A stretch of DNA of 64,000 nt, taken from positions 486,670 to 550,669 of the forward strand of contig NZ_LBMH01000004.1 in NCBI RefSeq assembly GCF_001005305.1, in the 5' to 3' direction. Of the stretch, positions 55,778 to 64,000 are shown piece after piece; position 1 is the stretch's first letter, and each line of letters starts with the position of its first letter. The position numbers and the translations under genes were made by a program. The DNA is from Kordia zhangzhouensis. Its GTDB lineage: Bacteria > Bacteroidota > Bacteroidia > Flavobacteriales > Flavobacteriaceae. The notes under the pieces were generated by a model, which was given only the letters and a program-made list of their open reading frames with translations, had not been told where the DNA came from and made no database searches.

Positions 55778-57052
55778 ATGATGCAATTGAATTTGAAAAA
55801 TATAATTACACTCACACTAGTTTTCCTATTTTCTGTAAGTAGTTATGCGTCTTATATTTTAATTCCGATGGATGCGGAATCACAAAAAGATCATTTAAAA
55901 GCTTATGGAATTACGTATTGGTCGCTAGAAAAAAAAATCAAAGTAAAGTGGTTGCTTAACTATCGAGGCGGTTCTTTTTTATTACCTGCAGCAGAAGCTG
56001 TAGAAAAAGAATGTAAAATTCGAGGCGTTTCGTATGAAATTTTATCAGATGCAAAAACAAGTGCTATTTTAGAAGAAATTGCGAGTCCAAGTAAAAATCA
56101 AGAAGCTGTTATTTTAGAAAAAGCGCCGAAAGTAGCCGTGTATTCTCCAAAAGGAAATGTGCCTTGGGACGATGCAGTAACGATGGTGTTGACGTATGCA
56201 GAAATTCCGTATGATGTGGTGTATGATGAAGAAGTATTAACTGACGAATTGATTCAATACGATTGGTTGCACTTGCATCATGAAGATTTTACCGGGCAGT
56301 ATGGTAAATTTTATGGGATGTATCGTTCTGCTCCTTGGTACATTCGAGAGAAACAAGAAGCAGAAGCCTTAGCCAAAAAATTAGGATATGCTAAAGTTTC
56401 GGAAGCAAAGCGAGACGTTGCTTTAAAAATTAGGGACTATGTAATTGGTGGCGGATTTATGTTTGCTATGTGTAGTGCTACAGATAGTTTTGATATTGCT
56501 TTGGCAGCTGAAGGAGTTGATATTTGCGAACCGATGTTTGATGGAGATGTGTCAGATAGAAACTATCAAAGTAAAATAGACTTTGCGAAAACATTTGCTT
56601 TTACAGATTTCACGTTAGAACGCAGTCCAACTAAATATGAGTTTTCGTCAATAGATATGACTGCAAAGCGTTATATAGCTAAGGAAGCAGATTATTTTAC
56701 ATTAATGGATTTTTCTGCAAAATGGGATCCAATACCAACCATGTTGTGTCAAAATCATACAGCGTTAGTGAAAGGTTTTATGGGGCAAACTACCAGTTTT
56801 GATCGTTCGCAGATCAAACCTTCTGTTTTAATTCTTGGGGAAAATAAAACCAATGGAGAAGGGCGTTATATCCATGGAATCAAAGGAAAAGGGTTCTTTA
56901 CGTTTTATGGCGGACATGATCCTGAAGATTATCAACATAGAGTAGGAGATCCTAAAACAGAATTAGAATTGCATCCTAACTCACCAGGATATCGATTAAT
57001 CTTAAATAATATTCTTTTTCCAGCAGCTAAGAAGAAAAAGCAAAAAACGTGA
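55778..57052 (+). CDS. Exported glutamine-amidotransferase-fold protein (often labelled asparagine synthetase B)
   Basis: A 424-aa protein with an N-terminal hydrophobic signal (LKNIITLTLVFLFSVSSYAS). The body has the class I glutamine-amidotransferase-like/ThuA-like alpha/beta features: KVAVYSPKGNVPWDDAVTMV, GGGFMFAMCSATDSFDIALA, and a C-terminal FFTFYGGHDPEDYQHRVGDP. Databases often call this Bacteroidota family asparagine synthetase B, but none of the N-terminal Cys or ATP-pyrophosphatase motifs of AsnB are present, so I do not support that name. A cytoplasmic signal-less start is not available. Function unknown. Confidence 0.75.
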   Translation: MMQLNLKNIITLTLVFLFSVSSYASYILIPMDAESQKDHLKAYGITYWSLEKKIKVKWLLNYRGGSFLLPAAEAVEKECKIRGVSYEILSDAKTSAILEEIASPSKNQEAVILEKAPKVAVYSPKGNVPWDDAVTMVLTYAEIPYDVVYDEEVLTDELIQYDWLHLHHEDFTGQYGKFYGMYRSAPWYIREKQEAEALAKKLGYAKVSEAKRDVALKIRDYVIGGGFMFAMCSATDSFDIALAAEGVDICEPMFDGDVSDRNYQSKIDFAKTFAFTDFTLERSPTKYEFSSIDMTAKRYIAKEADYFTLMDFSAKWDPIPTMLCQNHTALVKGFMGQTTSFDRSQIKPSVLILGENKTNGEGRYIHGIKGKGFFTFYGGHDPEDYQHRVGDPKTELELHPNSPGYRLILNNILFPAAKKKKQKT

Positions 57053-57057
57053 TACTT

Positions 57058-59400
57058 TTAATTGCTACTGGTTAATAAATACAGAATTTCATTAATCGAT
57101 TTTGCACTAATAGGCTTGGTAATATAATAATTTACGCCTGCTTCTTCTGCCTTTTGTCTAGATTCAGGAAACACGTCTGCAGAACAAGCAACAATGGGAA
57201 TATCTTTTTTCTCTTTTTCCAACGCTCTGATTGCGGCTGTTGCCTCTAAACCATCCAATACAGGCATTTGAATATCCATAAGTATCAGGTCAAAATCTTT
57301 TATTTTAACAGTTTCAACGGCTTCTTGTCCATTGCCCACAATAGTTGTTTCAGCGTCCCATTTGCGTAATAATTGTTTAATAAATAACTGATTCAGTTTA
57401 TTGTCTTCAGCTACAAGAATCCTTTTATTACGAAGATTATGGTTGATATTTTGAATGTTTTGAAGTTCTAATTCGCTAAGATCACTGATTTTATAATTTA
57501 GATCAAAAGCAAACGTAGTGCCTTTATTCACTTCGCTTTCAACAGATAAATTACCTCCCAAAAGAGAAATCAATTCTTTTGTAATACTTAAGCCTAAACC
57601 TGTTCCTTCAGGTCTTTCATCACTGTGATATGACTGATAAAAACTTTCAAAAACAGTATCAAGATTTTCTTTTGGAATTCCACAACCAGAATCTTCAATC
57701 ATAAAACACAGTTTCACCATTTTATCTTCAAGTTCTTTTGCAGAAATCTGTACATTAATAAAGCCTTTTTGTGTGAATTTAATTGCATTTCCAATCAAGT
57801 TATTCAGAATTTGGCTCAATCGATATTGATCACCAACCACATATTTTGGAATGGAATTGGTAATATTGATTGTAAAATCTAAGCCTTTTTCATTTGCTTT
57901 CAGCTTAAATCCTTTATGTAAATTGGCAATAAGTTCGGTAAAATTGAAATCTACTTTTTGAATATTGAGTTTTCCTGCTTCTATTTTTGAAAAATCAAGA
58001 ATATCATTTACAATCATTAATAGATTTTCAGTTGAAAAACGAATAGCTTCAAGGTTTTCATATTCATGTTCATTTCCTGTGAAATCCTTTCGGTTAAAGA
58101 GTTCTGATAAGCCAAGAATTACATTTAACGGAGTTCGAATTTCATGACTCATGTTTGATAGAAATGTGGTTTTTGCTTTTGCTGACTTTTCTGCGATAAG
58201 ACGCGCTTCTTCAATACGAATCATATTCCTAATATCTTTCGTGATATCTCGTATTACAGCAAAAAATAACATCTCATTATTAATGTAAATAGGGCTGATT
58301 TTTAAGTTGTAATATAAAGTTTCGCCATTTTTTTTAGCTTCAAATTCAAATAGTTCATTTTCTAAACTATTCATGGTTTCAAGTGAAAAATCGTCAATAA
58401 TTTTTTTCAATTTCAAAGCAAAATCTTTAGGTAAAAACTTATAAAAGTTAAGATGCTTTTTTTGATGACTTACAAATTCGGCTGCTTTTTTGTTAGAACG
58501 GATAATGATTCCTTCTTTATTAAAAATAACATTTGCATCTAGCGCATTATGAATAACAGCGGAGTACAACTTTTCATTGTCTTCTAATTCTTTTTGTATT
58601 TGAGATTTTTGAAGAATTTCTTTGCTTAATTTTGAGTTGATGTCTTCTAAACTTGAAATCTGAGCTTTCAATAATCGATGCAATTGCCCTTTACTAGGAA
58701 GATTGACATTTTCGGTAACCAATAGTTGTTCTGGTACTAAATTGACCGTAATTGTAAAATTTTCAAGTAAGTAATAATCATTAAAATGTCGGTTGTACGC
58801 ATTGTTATAGATACTCAACATTGCGTTGCTACCGAGTGTTTCCTCAATCTTTTTTTGAATGATATTTGAGTATTCAGACAACTCTCGTAAGGTGGAAGTC
58901 GCTTTTTCGTGTGTAATTGTTTCGAAAGATAATGGAGTGTGAACTAAGAGATTTTCTGCTTCAGACAAGAAGTTGTTTGTAAATTTTCCAAGAACCTCTT
59001 TAGTTTTGATAATTACTTCACGTAAAAACAATTCGGAAAGCAGAACTTTTTGGGTGTAATCGTCTTCTACAAAAATGGCATGATATTCTTCTTTCTCGTT
59101 AAGAAGAGGAAACTTCTGCTGTATATTTTTTCTAAACGATTGCTTGTCTGCTAATGACTGCTCTTGAGATAATAAAAAGTCTTCTACTTCTAAATATAAA
59201 CTAGGGAAGAGTGCTAGTTTTTCAGTAGTTGATGAACTTGAGAAAGTTTTCAATTTAGCGCTCAATTCATAATGTATTTGATACTTTTTGAGTTGAGATT
59301 GAAAATCATCAATTACTTTTTTTATCGTTCGGCTTAATGAAGCATTTGATTTTTTGACATCTTTGGATGAACGCTTCAAAAGTTTATGGAGATAGGACAT
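57058..59400 (-). CDS. Hybrid sensor histidine kinase / response regulator
   Basis: A 780-aa soluble hybrid kinase. Residues 1-230 are helical with no known domain; a coiled coil (about 238-275) leads to a PAS domain (about 279-390). HisKA has H419 (SNMSHEIRTPLN), the ATPase domain has N box NLIGNAIKF and GTGLGLSI, and the receiver (about 660-778) has phospho-acceptor D709 (LILMDIQMPVLDG) and Lys763-type TKPI. No membrane segments or HPt, so it probably senses an internal cue and passes phosphate elsewhere. No output gene is adjacent. Confidence 0.93.
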   Translation of the reverse strand: MSYLHKLLKRSSKDVKKSNASLSRTIKKVIDDFQSQLKKYQIHYELSAKLKTFSSSSTTEKLALFPSLYLEVEDFLLSQEQSLADKQSFRKNIQQKFPLLNEKEEYHAIFVEDDYTQKVLLSELFLREVIIKTKEVLGKFTNNFLSEAENLLVHTPLSFETITHEKATSTLRELSEYSNIIQKKIEETLGSNAMLSIYNNAYNRHFNDYYLLENFTITVNLVPEQLLVTENVNLPSKGQLHRLLKAQISSLEDINSKLSKEILQKSQIQKELEDNEKLYSAVIHNALDANVIFNKEGIIIRSNKKAAEFVSHQKKHLNFYKFLPKDFALKLKKIIDDFSLETMNSLENELFEFEAKKNGETLYYNLKISPIYINNEMLFFAVIRDITKDIRNMIRIEEARLIAEKSAKAKTTFLSNMSHEIRTPLNVILGLSELFNRKDFTGNEHEYENLEAIRFSTENLLMIVNDILDFSKIEAGKLNIQKVDFNFTELIANLHKGFKLKANEKGLDFTINITNSIPKYVVGDQYRLSQILNNLIGNAIKFTQKGFINVQISAKELEDKMVKLCFMIEDSGCGIPKENLDTVFESFYQSYHSDERPEGTGLGLSITKELISLLGGNLSVESEVNKGTTFAFDLNYKISDLSELELQNIQNINHNLRNKRILVAEDNKLNQLFIKQLLRKWDAETTIVGNGQEAVETVKIKDFDLILMDIQMPVLDGLEATAAIRALEKEKKDIPIVACSADVFPESRQKAEEAGVNYYITKPISAKSINEILYLLTSSN

Positions 59401-59762
59401 TTTATAGACTGCTAGCGTAAGTAATAATTCTGGAAAAATCTATTGCTATGTAATTTTGAGCAATGTGCTATTGGTATTGCGGTAAATTGAACAGGAAAAA
59501 CGTACGCAATTATATATGACAATAGTTGATTATAAAAATGCTTAGCAACCAAAATATTGAGCGTGGGCTTTGCAATAGTAGCTAATAAATTGAAAATAGG
59601 CATATAGGGAAAATTTGGTTTTAAAAATAGAGTAAATTGAAAAAAAAACAAAGTTTTAGTTCAATAATTGAACATCTTCTTCTGTTGAATATATATTTTG
59701 TGAAAATATTGAATATTTTATGAAAAATGCATTGTATGTCATATTGTGCAATAAGCAAAAAA
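59401..59762. other. Intergenic region without a convincing gene
   Basis: One long minus-strand frame (59412-59651) exists but its composition is not protein-like. The stretch around 59440-59620 has unusual G/T-rich words (GAGCGTGGGCTTTGC, GTACGCAATTATATATGAC) that give it the look of a repeat-derived or RNA-like sequence rather than random AT-rich spacer. No RNA family recognised. Confidence 0.4.
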
Positions 59763-59790
59763 AAAAGCCGATACAGAATGTACCGGCTTT
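59763..59790 (-). terminator. Intrinsic terminator of the thrS-infC-rpmI-rplT operon
   Basis: Stem AAAGCCG-TAC / GTA-CGGCTTT, loop AGAAT, followed on the minus strand by a long T run; 28 bases past the rplT stop. Confidence 0.85.
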
Positions 59791-59818
59791 ATAAGCGAAA
59801 TATATATTGTTTGACGAT

Positions 59819-60163
59819 TTATTTTACTTTATCAACGATTGCTTTGAAAGCTTCAGGGTGATTCATTGCTAAATCAGCTAAAACCTTACGGTTTAATTCG
59901 ATGTTATTAGCTTTTACTTTCCCCATGAACTGAGAATAAGACATTCCATTCAATCTAGCACCTGCATTAATACGAGTAATCCATAATGCACGGAATGTTC
60001 TTTTCTTATTTCTACGGTCTCTGTATGAGTAACTCATCGCTTTATCAACCGCATTCTTTGCAACTGTCCAAACGTTTTTACGTCTACCAAAGTATCCTTT
60101 GGCTTGTTTTAATACCTTTTTTCTTCGGGCTCTACGAGCTACCGCGTTTACTGATCTTGGCAT
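59819..60163 (-). CDS. rplT: 50S ribosomal protein L20
   Basis: 114 aa, normal length; [21 protein letters not shown]-terminus with the basic helix, then [20 protein letters not shown]. Binds 23S rRNA early in assembly and, in many bacteria, its own mRNA. Last gene of the operon. Confidence 0.98.
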   Translation of the reverse strand: MPRSVNAVARRARRKKVLKQAKGYFGRRKNVWTVAKNAVDKAMSYSYRDRRNKKRTFRALWITRINAGARLNGMSYSQFMGKVKANNIELNRKVLADLAMNHPEAFKAIVDKVK

Positions 60164-60270
60164 ATTTTTAAATGTGTTTTTGTAGTAGGCGATTCAATAA
60201 TTATAAATTCTGAATTCTTTAAAATGGCCTAACTCCAGGGTTTATAAATTGTTTTAACCGAAAGAACGGA

Positions 60271-60468
60271 TTACTTTAAACGTAATTGTTCTTTAATACT
60301 GTTAACGTCACTTTCATGTACTAATGTAGAGTGCGTTAACTTTAGCTTACGCTTTTTAGACTTCTTTGTTAAGATGTGACTTTTAAAAGCGTGCTTTCTT
60401 TTAATTTTACCAGTACCTGTAAGCTTAAAACGCTTTTTTGCACTGGATTTTGTTTTCATTTTAGGCAT
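60271..60468 (-). CDS. rpmI: 50S ribosomal protein L35
   Basis: 65 aa; [20 protein letters not shown] start with the typical basic core [24 protein letters not shown] continuation. Lies between infC and rplT, the conserved order. Confidence 0.98.
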   Translation of the reverse strand: MPKMKTKSSAKKRFKLTGTGKIKRKHAFKSHILTKKSKKRKLKLTHSTLVHESDVNSIKEQLRLK

Positions 60469-60560
60469 AATTCCTAACTTATTTAAAAATATTTCGCTTA
60501 TTATTTTTAATTGGATTTAACTCAATTAAGTACTATGGCATACTGAATTGAGTCAAAGTA

Positions 60561-61115
60561 TTATTTCTTCTTAGGAGCGATGAACATAGTCATTCGTTTA
60601 CCTTCTAATTTAGGCATTTGTTCCACTTTTCCATATTCTTCAAGTTCTTGAGCTAATTTCAATAGTAAAATTTGCCCTTGATCTTTATAGATGATAGAAC
60701 GTCCTTTAAAGAAGACATATGCTTTTAATTTAGCTCCTTCTTTTAGGAATTTGACTGCGTGTTTCTTTTTGAACTCGTAATCATGATCATCAGTTTGTGG
60801 ACCAAAACGAATTTCTTTAACAGTTACTTTGGATGCTTTTGCCTTTAGAGACTTTTCTCTTTTTTTCTGTTCGTAAAGGAACTTTTTGTAATCCATTACT
60901 TTACAAACAGGAGGATCAGCTTTAGGAGATATTTCTACTAAATCTAATTCTTGTTCATCTGCGATGGCAAGTGCTTTCCTTGTAGGATACACACCAACTT
61001 CAACATTGTCTCCAACAAGACGTACTTCTGGAGCAGTAATTTTTCTGTTAATTCTGTGTAGATCTTCTTTTTCTTGTCTCCTAGGAGCTCTACTTCTTTT
61101 TCTTCGTATTGCTAT
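60561..61115 (-). CDS. infC: Translation initiation factor IF-3, non-canonical start codon
   Basis: IF-3 proofreads start-codon choice on the 30S subunit. About 184 aa with both domains ([40 protein letters not shown]). The conserved N-terminal residues continue upstream of every ATG, GTG or TTG in frame up to a stop at 61130-61128. The best start is ATA 61115 (followed by GCA ATA CGA AGA, giving [13 protein letters not shown]); ATA 61109 is the alternative. A rare start codon is the known basis for IF-3 autoregulation, as AUU in E. coli. It follows thrS by 17 bases. Confidence 0.93.
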   Translation of the reverse strand: MAIRRKRSRAPRRQEKEDLHRINRKITAPEVRLVGDNVEVGVYPTRKALAIADEQELDLVEISPKADPPVCKVMDYKKFLYEQKKREKSLKAKASKVTVKEIRFGPQTDDHDYEFKKKHAVKFLKEGAKLKAYVFFKGRSIIYKDQGQILLLKLAQELEEYGKVEQMPKLEGKRMTMFIAPKKK

Positions 61116-61132
61116 GGTTCTAAAATTTTAAG

Positions 61133-63076
61133 TTAAACATTAAATGGTTGTAAACTATTGTTTATTTCTGTCGTAACCATATCAGCAAATGCTTCAATAG
61201 TTATCGTTCCAATATCACCTTCGCCGTGTCTTCTAACAGAAACTGTGCCATCTTTCTCTTCTTGTTCACCGATGATTAACATAAAAGGAATCTTGCTCAT
61301 TTCCGCTTCACGAATCTTTTTTCCGACAGTCTCGTTACGATTGTCTATTTGGGCGCGAATTTCGTTATTTTCTAACAAATTTAAAACTTTTTTCCCGTAA
61401 TTCTCATATTTTTCACTTACTGGGAGCAGAATTGCTTGCTCATTCATAAGCCATAATGGGAAATTTCCGCCGGTGTGTTCTAACAAAATTGCAATGAAAC
61501 GTTCCATACTACCAAATGGTGCGCGGTGAATCATTACGGGTCTGTGCAGCTCGTTATCGCTTCCTTTGTAAGTAAGATCAAATCGTTCAGGCAAGTTATA
61601 ATCTACTTGAATGGTTCCTAATTGCCAACTTCGTCCTAGAGCATCTTTTACCATAAAGTCTAACTTAGGACCATAAAAAGCGGCTTCTCCATATTCGATT
61701 ACGTAATTTAACTCTTTTTCTTTAGCGGCATTAATGATAGCCGTTTCTGCCTTTTCCCAATTTTCATCAGAACCAATATATTTTTCTGGTTTTTCAGGAT
61801 CTCGTAAAGAAACTTGAGCTGTGAAATTCTCAAATCCTAATGAACCAAACACGTACATTACTAAGTCAATTACATTTTTAAACTCTTGATCTAATTGATC
61901 AGGTGTACAAAAAATATGGGCATCGTCTTGTGTAAATCCACGAACACGTGTCAAACCATGTAGTTCACCACTTTGCTCATAACGGTAAACTGTTCCAAAT
62001 TCAGCAAAACGCTTAGGAAGATCTTTATAGCTCCAAGGTTTAGTGTTGTATATCTCGCAGTGATGCGGACAGTTCATAGGTTTTAACAAAAACTCTTCGT
62101 CTTCTTTTGGAGTAGTAATTGCTTGAAAACTATCTTCTCCATACTTTGCATAATGTCCAGAAGTTATATATAATTCTTTTTGTCCAATATGTGGGGAAAT
62201 TACCATTTCGTAGCCTGCTTTCTGTTGAGCTTTCTTTAAAAAGCTTTCTAATTGCGAGCGCAAGGCAGCTCCTTTTGGAAGCCATAAAGGCAGTCCTTGA
62301 CCTACTTTTTGTGAAAATGTAAATAGCTCTAATTCTTTCCCTAGTTTTCTATGATCACGTTTTTTAGCTTCTTCAAGTAACTCTAAATAGTCTTTTAAGT
62401 CCTTTTGCTTAGGAAAAGAAATTCCATAAATACGAGTCAGCTGTTTATTGTTTTCATCTCCTTTATAATAAGCTCCTGCAACACTCATCACCTTTACCGC
62501 TTTTACAATACTCGTATTTGGAATGTGTCCACCACGACATAAATCGGTAAATGTATCATGATCGCAAAAAGTGATGGTTCCATCTTCTAGTCCTTCAACA
62601 AGATCAACTTTATATTCGTTCTTATCTTTATAATAGGCTAAAGCTTCAGCTTTTGTTGCAGAGCGCATCTTAAAATCGTGCTTTCCTCGTGCAATCTCTA
62701 GCATTTTATCTTCAATTTTCTTGAAATCTTTGTCAGTGATGGTATCTTCTCCCATATCAATGTCATAGTAAAAACCATTATCGATAGCTGGTCCAACCCA
62801 TAATTTTGCATCTGGATACAATTCCTGTATTGCTTGTGCTAAAATATGTGCAGAAGAATGCCAAAAAGCTTTTTTTCCTTCGTCATCTTTCCAAGTGTAT
62901 AAGGTAAGTGCGCCATTTTCTGTAAGAGGTGTTACGGTTTCAACCGTGGTGCCATTAAAATTTGCAGAAATAACATTTCTAGCAAAACCTTCACTAATAT
63001 TTTTGGCAACATCCATAGGTGTTACTCCTGAATCGAATTCTCTGACTGAGCCATCTGGCAACGTAATTTTTATCAT
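61133..63076 (-). CDS. thrS: Threonyl-tRNA synthetase
   Basis: Class II synthetase, 647 aa: TGS domain ([20 protein letters not shown]), editing domain with [11 protein letters not shown] and CRGGHIPNT, catalytic core with [24 protein letters not shown] (zinc Cys), [12 protein letters not shown], and C-terminal anticodon domain. The start is ATG 63076, just after the promoter; the upstream frame is non-coding. Heads thrS-infC-rpmI-rplT. Confidence 0.98.
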   Translation of the reverse strand: MIKITLPDGSVREFDSGVTPMDVAKNISEGFARNVISANFNGTTVETVTPLTENGALTLYTWKDDEGKKAFWHSSAHILAQAIQELYPDAKLWVGPAIDNGFYYDIDMGEDTITDKDFKKIEDKMLEIARGKHDFKMRSATKAEALAYYKDKNEYKVDLVEGLEDGTITFCDHDTFTDLCRGGHIPNTSIVKAVKVMSVAGAYYKGDENNKQLTRIYGISFPKQKDLKDYLELLEEAKKRDHRKLGKELELFTFSQKVGQGLPLWLPKGAALRSQLESFLKKAQQKAGYEMVISPHIGQKELYITSGHYAKYGEDSFQAITTPKEDEEFLLKPMNCPHHCEIYNTKPWSYKDLPKRFAEFGTVYRYEQSGELHGLTRVRGFTQDDAHIFCTPDQLDQEFKNVIDLVMYVFGSLGFENFTAQVSLRDPEKPEKYIGSDENWEKAETAIINAAKEKELNYVIEYGEAAFYGPKLDFMVKDALGRSWQLGTIQVDYNLPERFDLTYKGSDNELHRPVMIHRAPFGSMERFIAILLEHTGGNFPLWLMNEQAILLPVSEKYENYGKKVLNLLENNEIRAQIDNRNETVGKKIREAEMSKIPFMLIIGEQEEKDGTVSVRRHGEGDIGTITIEAFADMVTTEINNSLQPFNV

Positions 63077-63098
63077 ACAAAAATAAATATTAAGCCAA

Positions 63099-63129
63099 CA
63101 AAGATAATACGTATCAAAAATCTGTACAA
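63099..63129 (-). promoter_or_regulatory. Bacteroidota-type promoter of the thrS operon
   Basis: On the minus strand TTG (63129-63127), a 20-base spacer and TATCTTTG (63106-63099), 22 bases before the thrS ATG. Full consensus match. Confidence 0.7.
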
Positions 63130-63245
63130 TATATATATGTATAATATCAAAAAAATATAATATAGCGTGATTTTTATGATATTTCAATGAATTCTGAAGT
63201 CAACTAATATGGTTAGTTGTATAATAAGGTGAGTTAAACAGAAAA

Positions 63246-63274
63246 TAAAAAGTCGGAAGAAAAATCTTCCGACT
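63246..63274 (-). terminator. Intrinsic terminator of the 61-aa precursor gene
   Basis: Perfect 10-bp stem AGTCGGAAGA / TCTTCCGACT with an AAAA loop, T run on the minus strand. Confidence 0.8.
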
Positions 63275-63320
63275 GTGACTGAACAAAAAAGCTCTTTTAT
63301 GTAAAAATATGTTTTTAATA

Positions 63321-63506
63321 CTACATGCAGTCATCTGAATAACAAACATCATATGAGCATAAACCTTCGCCGGCAAGAGTAAGTGGCTGATTATCGCTAG
63401 GAGGCTTTAAAGTATCCTGGAATCTTCCTCCTTTCGCTTGAGCTTCTCCTAATTTTGAAATTGCAATTTTTTTCAGTTTTAAACTTTTAATACTTTTTTT
63501 CTTCAT
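63321..63506 (-). CDS. RiPP-like precursor, 61 aa
   Basis: Leader MKKKSIKSLKLKKIAISKLG then EAQAKGG (Gly-Gly 26-27). The core starts with a Pro/Asp-rich segment free of Cys and ends in LCSYDVCYSDDCM, three cysteines spaced by five (50, 55, 60). Same leader family as five other genes in the window. Independent unit with its own terminator. Confidence 0.8.
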   Translation of the reverse strand: MKKKSIKSLKLKKIAISKLGEAQAKGGRFQDTLKPPSDNQPLTLAGEGLCSYDVCYSDDCM

Positions 63507-64000
63507 TTTGTATAATTTATAAAATATGAAATGAATATACTAAAAAACACATGAAACTTTAATTCTAATGATGAAAAAAGGAAAAGAAAATAAAAAATAT
63601 CTAAAAGTGAATGGAGTTACAGTTAGTCTTTCTATTCATTATGAGAAACTTATACTAAAAAGTATGATAAATAAAGTTGTTTAAGGTTAAAAACAAGTTT
63701 AAAGTACTTTCATAAGGTTGCAATTATTATAAATGTATTGCTAATGATATTTTTGACTTAAATATTATATATGAAAGATAGTGTAGTGGTGTTAACTACA
63801 TGGTAGAAGGTTTTAATTGCTCTGATTTATTCAGTAATCGATACTAATAAGTGAGTATGTTATACTATGTTTGATGACTAAATACAAAGAATTTCTAACA
63901 GTATTTCAGTTATTAATTAAAATCTATTAATAAAAAATCATATATAAAGCCTTAGTAAATAAAGAGTTGTGATTTTGGGTAAAAAAAACTTCAAAAAAGG
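63507..64000. other. AT-rich end of window, no clear gene
   Basis: A 38-codon frame from ATG 63568 (MMKKGKENKKYLKVNGVTVS...) is the only coding-like stretch; it has no supporting signals. The rest has stops in all frames. The first bases presumably contain the promoter of the precursor gene at 63321-63506. Confidence 0.4.

Noticed and set aside
55778..57052. Name asparagine synthetase B for the 424-aa protein
   Set aside because: It lacks the N-terminal nucleophilic Cys and the SGGxDS ATP-pyrophosphatase motif of AsnB and has an export signal.
61116..61132. ATG at 61140 as a start for infC
   Set aside because: It is in another frame and reaches a stop at once; it also lies upstream of the in-frame stop that bounds infC.

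Overview
The window is AT-rich chromosomal DNA from a marine-type member of the Flavobacteriaceae (Bacteroidota), most like Kordia. The evidence is: Bacteroidota promoters (TTG, about 19 bases, then TAnnTTTG) in front of several genes and few Shine-Dalgarno sites; a type IX secretion sorting tail on a secreted protease; a zeaxanthin-type carotenoid operon; a split transketolase; a 'grasp-with-spasm' peptide locus; and many small leader peptides that start MKK..LK.L.LNK..IS.L and carry a Gly-Gly, as is common in Kordia and Chryseobacterium. No rRNA, insertion sequence, prophage or CRISPR array was seen.

Layout. 1-4.5 kb (minus strand): lolA (3' end cut by the window), ftsK, one RiPP-like precursor, dgkA and tpx. 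4.6-8.2 kb: oxidative stress genes (katG; 2-Cys peroxiredoxin, thioredoxin and a small DUF6952-like protein). 8.4-13.9 kb: NhaC antiporter, DUF457 membrane hydrolase, a trans-sulfuration PLP enzyme divergent from an Lrp regulator, and a CPBP membrane protein. 14-21 kb: type IX-secreted lysyl-endopeptidase-like protease, lpdA, a Crp/Fnr regulator, a lipoprotein with a duplicated RskA-like unit, and a TlpA-like thioredoxin. 21-24.8 kb: carotenoid operon (CarH-like MerR/B12 regulator, crtI, crtB, crtZ); its cyclase crtY lies apart at 54.5 kb. 24.9-25.6 kb: two Cys-rich RiPP-like precursors. 25.8-30.8 kb: a polyamine operon (speA, speB, deoxyhypusine-synthase-like gene) preceded by a long leader that can fold into a multi-branched RNA and ends in an intrinsic terminator. 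30.8-35.2 kb: GNAT/nitrilase fusion, protease/RimK fusion, DUF2975-HTH pair.

36.6-42 kb is the accessory part: further orphan precursors, a compact grasp-with-spasm RiPP locus (precursor, ATP-grasp ligase, an unrecognised 77-aa protein, SPASM protein without the radical-SAM cysteine motif), and a gene-poor stretch with a probable frameshifted gene. 42.6-43 kb has tRNA-Leu and two tandem identical tRNA-Lys genes. 43-63 kb is mostly housekeeping: aroK, a phosphoribosyltransferase, an Hsp15-like protein, an FKBP-like lipoprotein, split transketolase, tgt, an LptF/G permease, a drug/metabolite transporter, accA, dnaB, crtY, a hybrid histidine kinase and the thrS-infC-rpmI-rplT operon, whose infC can only start at a rare codon (probably ATA). 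One last precursor lies at 63.4 kb.

The best candidates for something undescribed are the speA leader RNA, the grasp-with-spasm locus with its extra small protein, and the set of six dispersed leader peptides whose modifying enzymes are not in the window.
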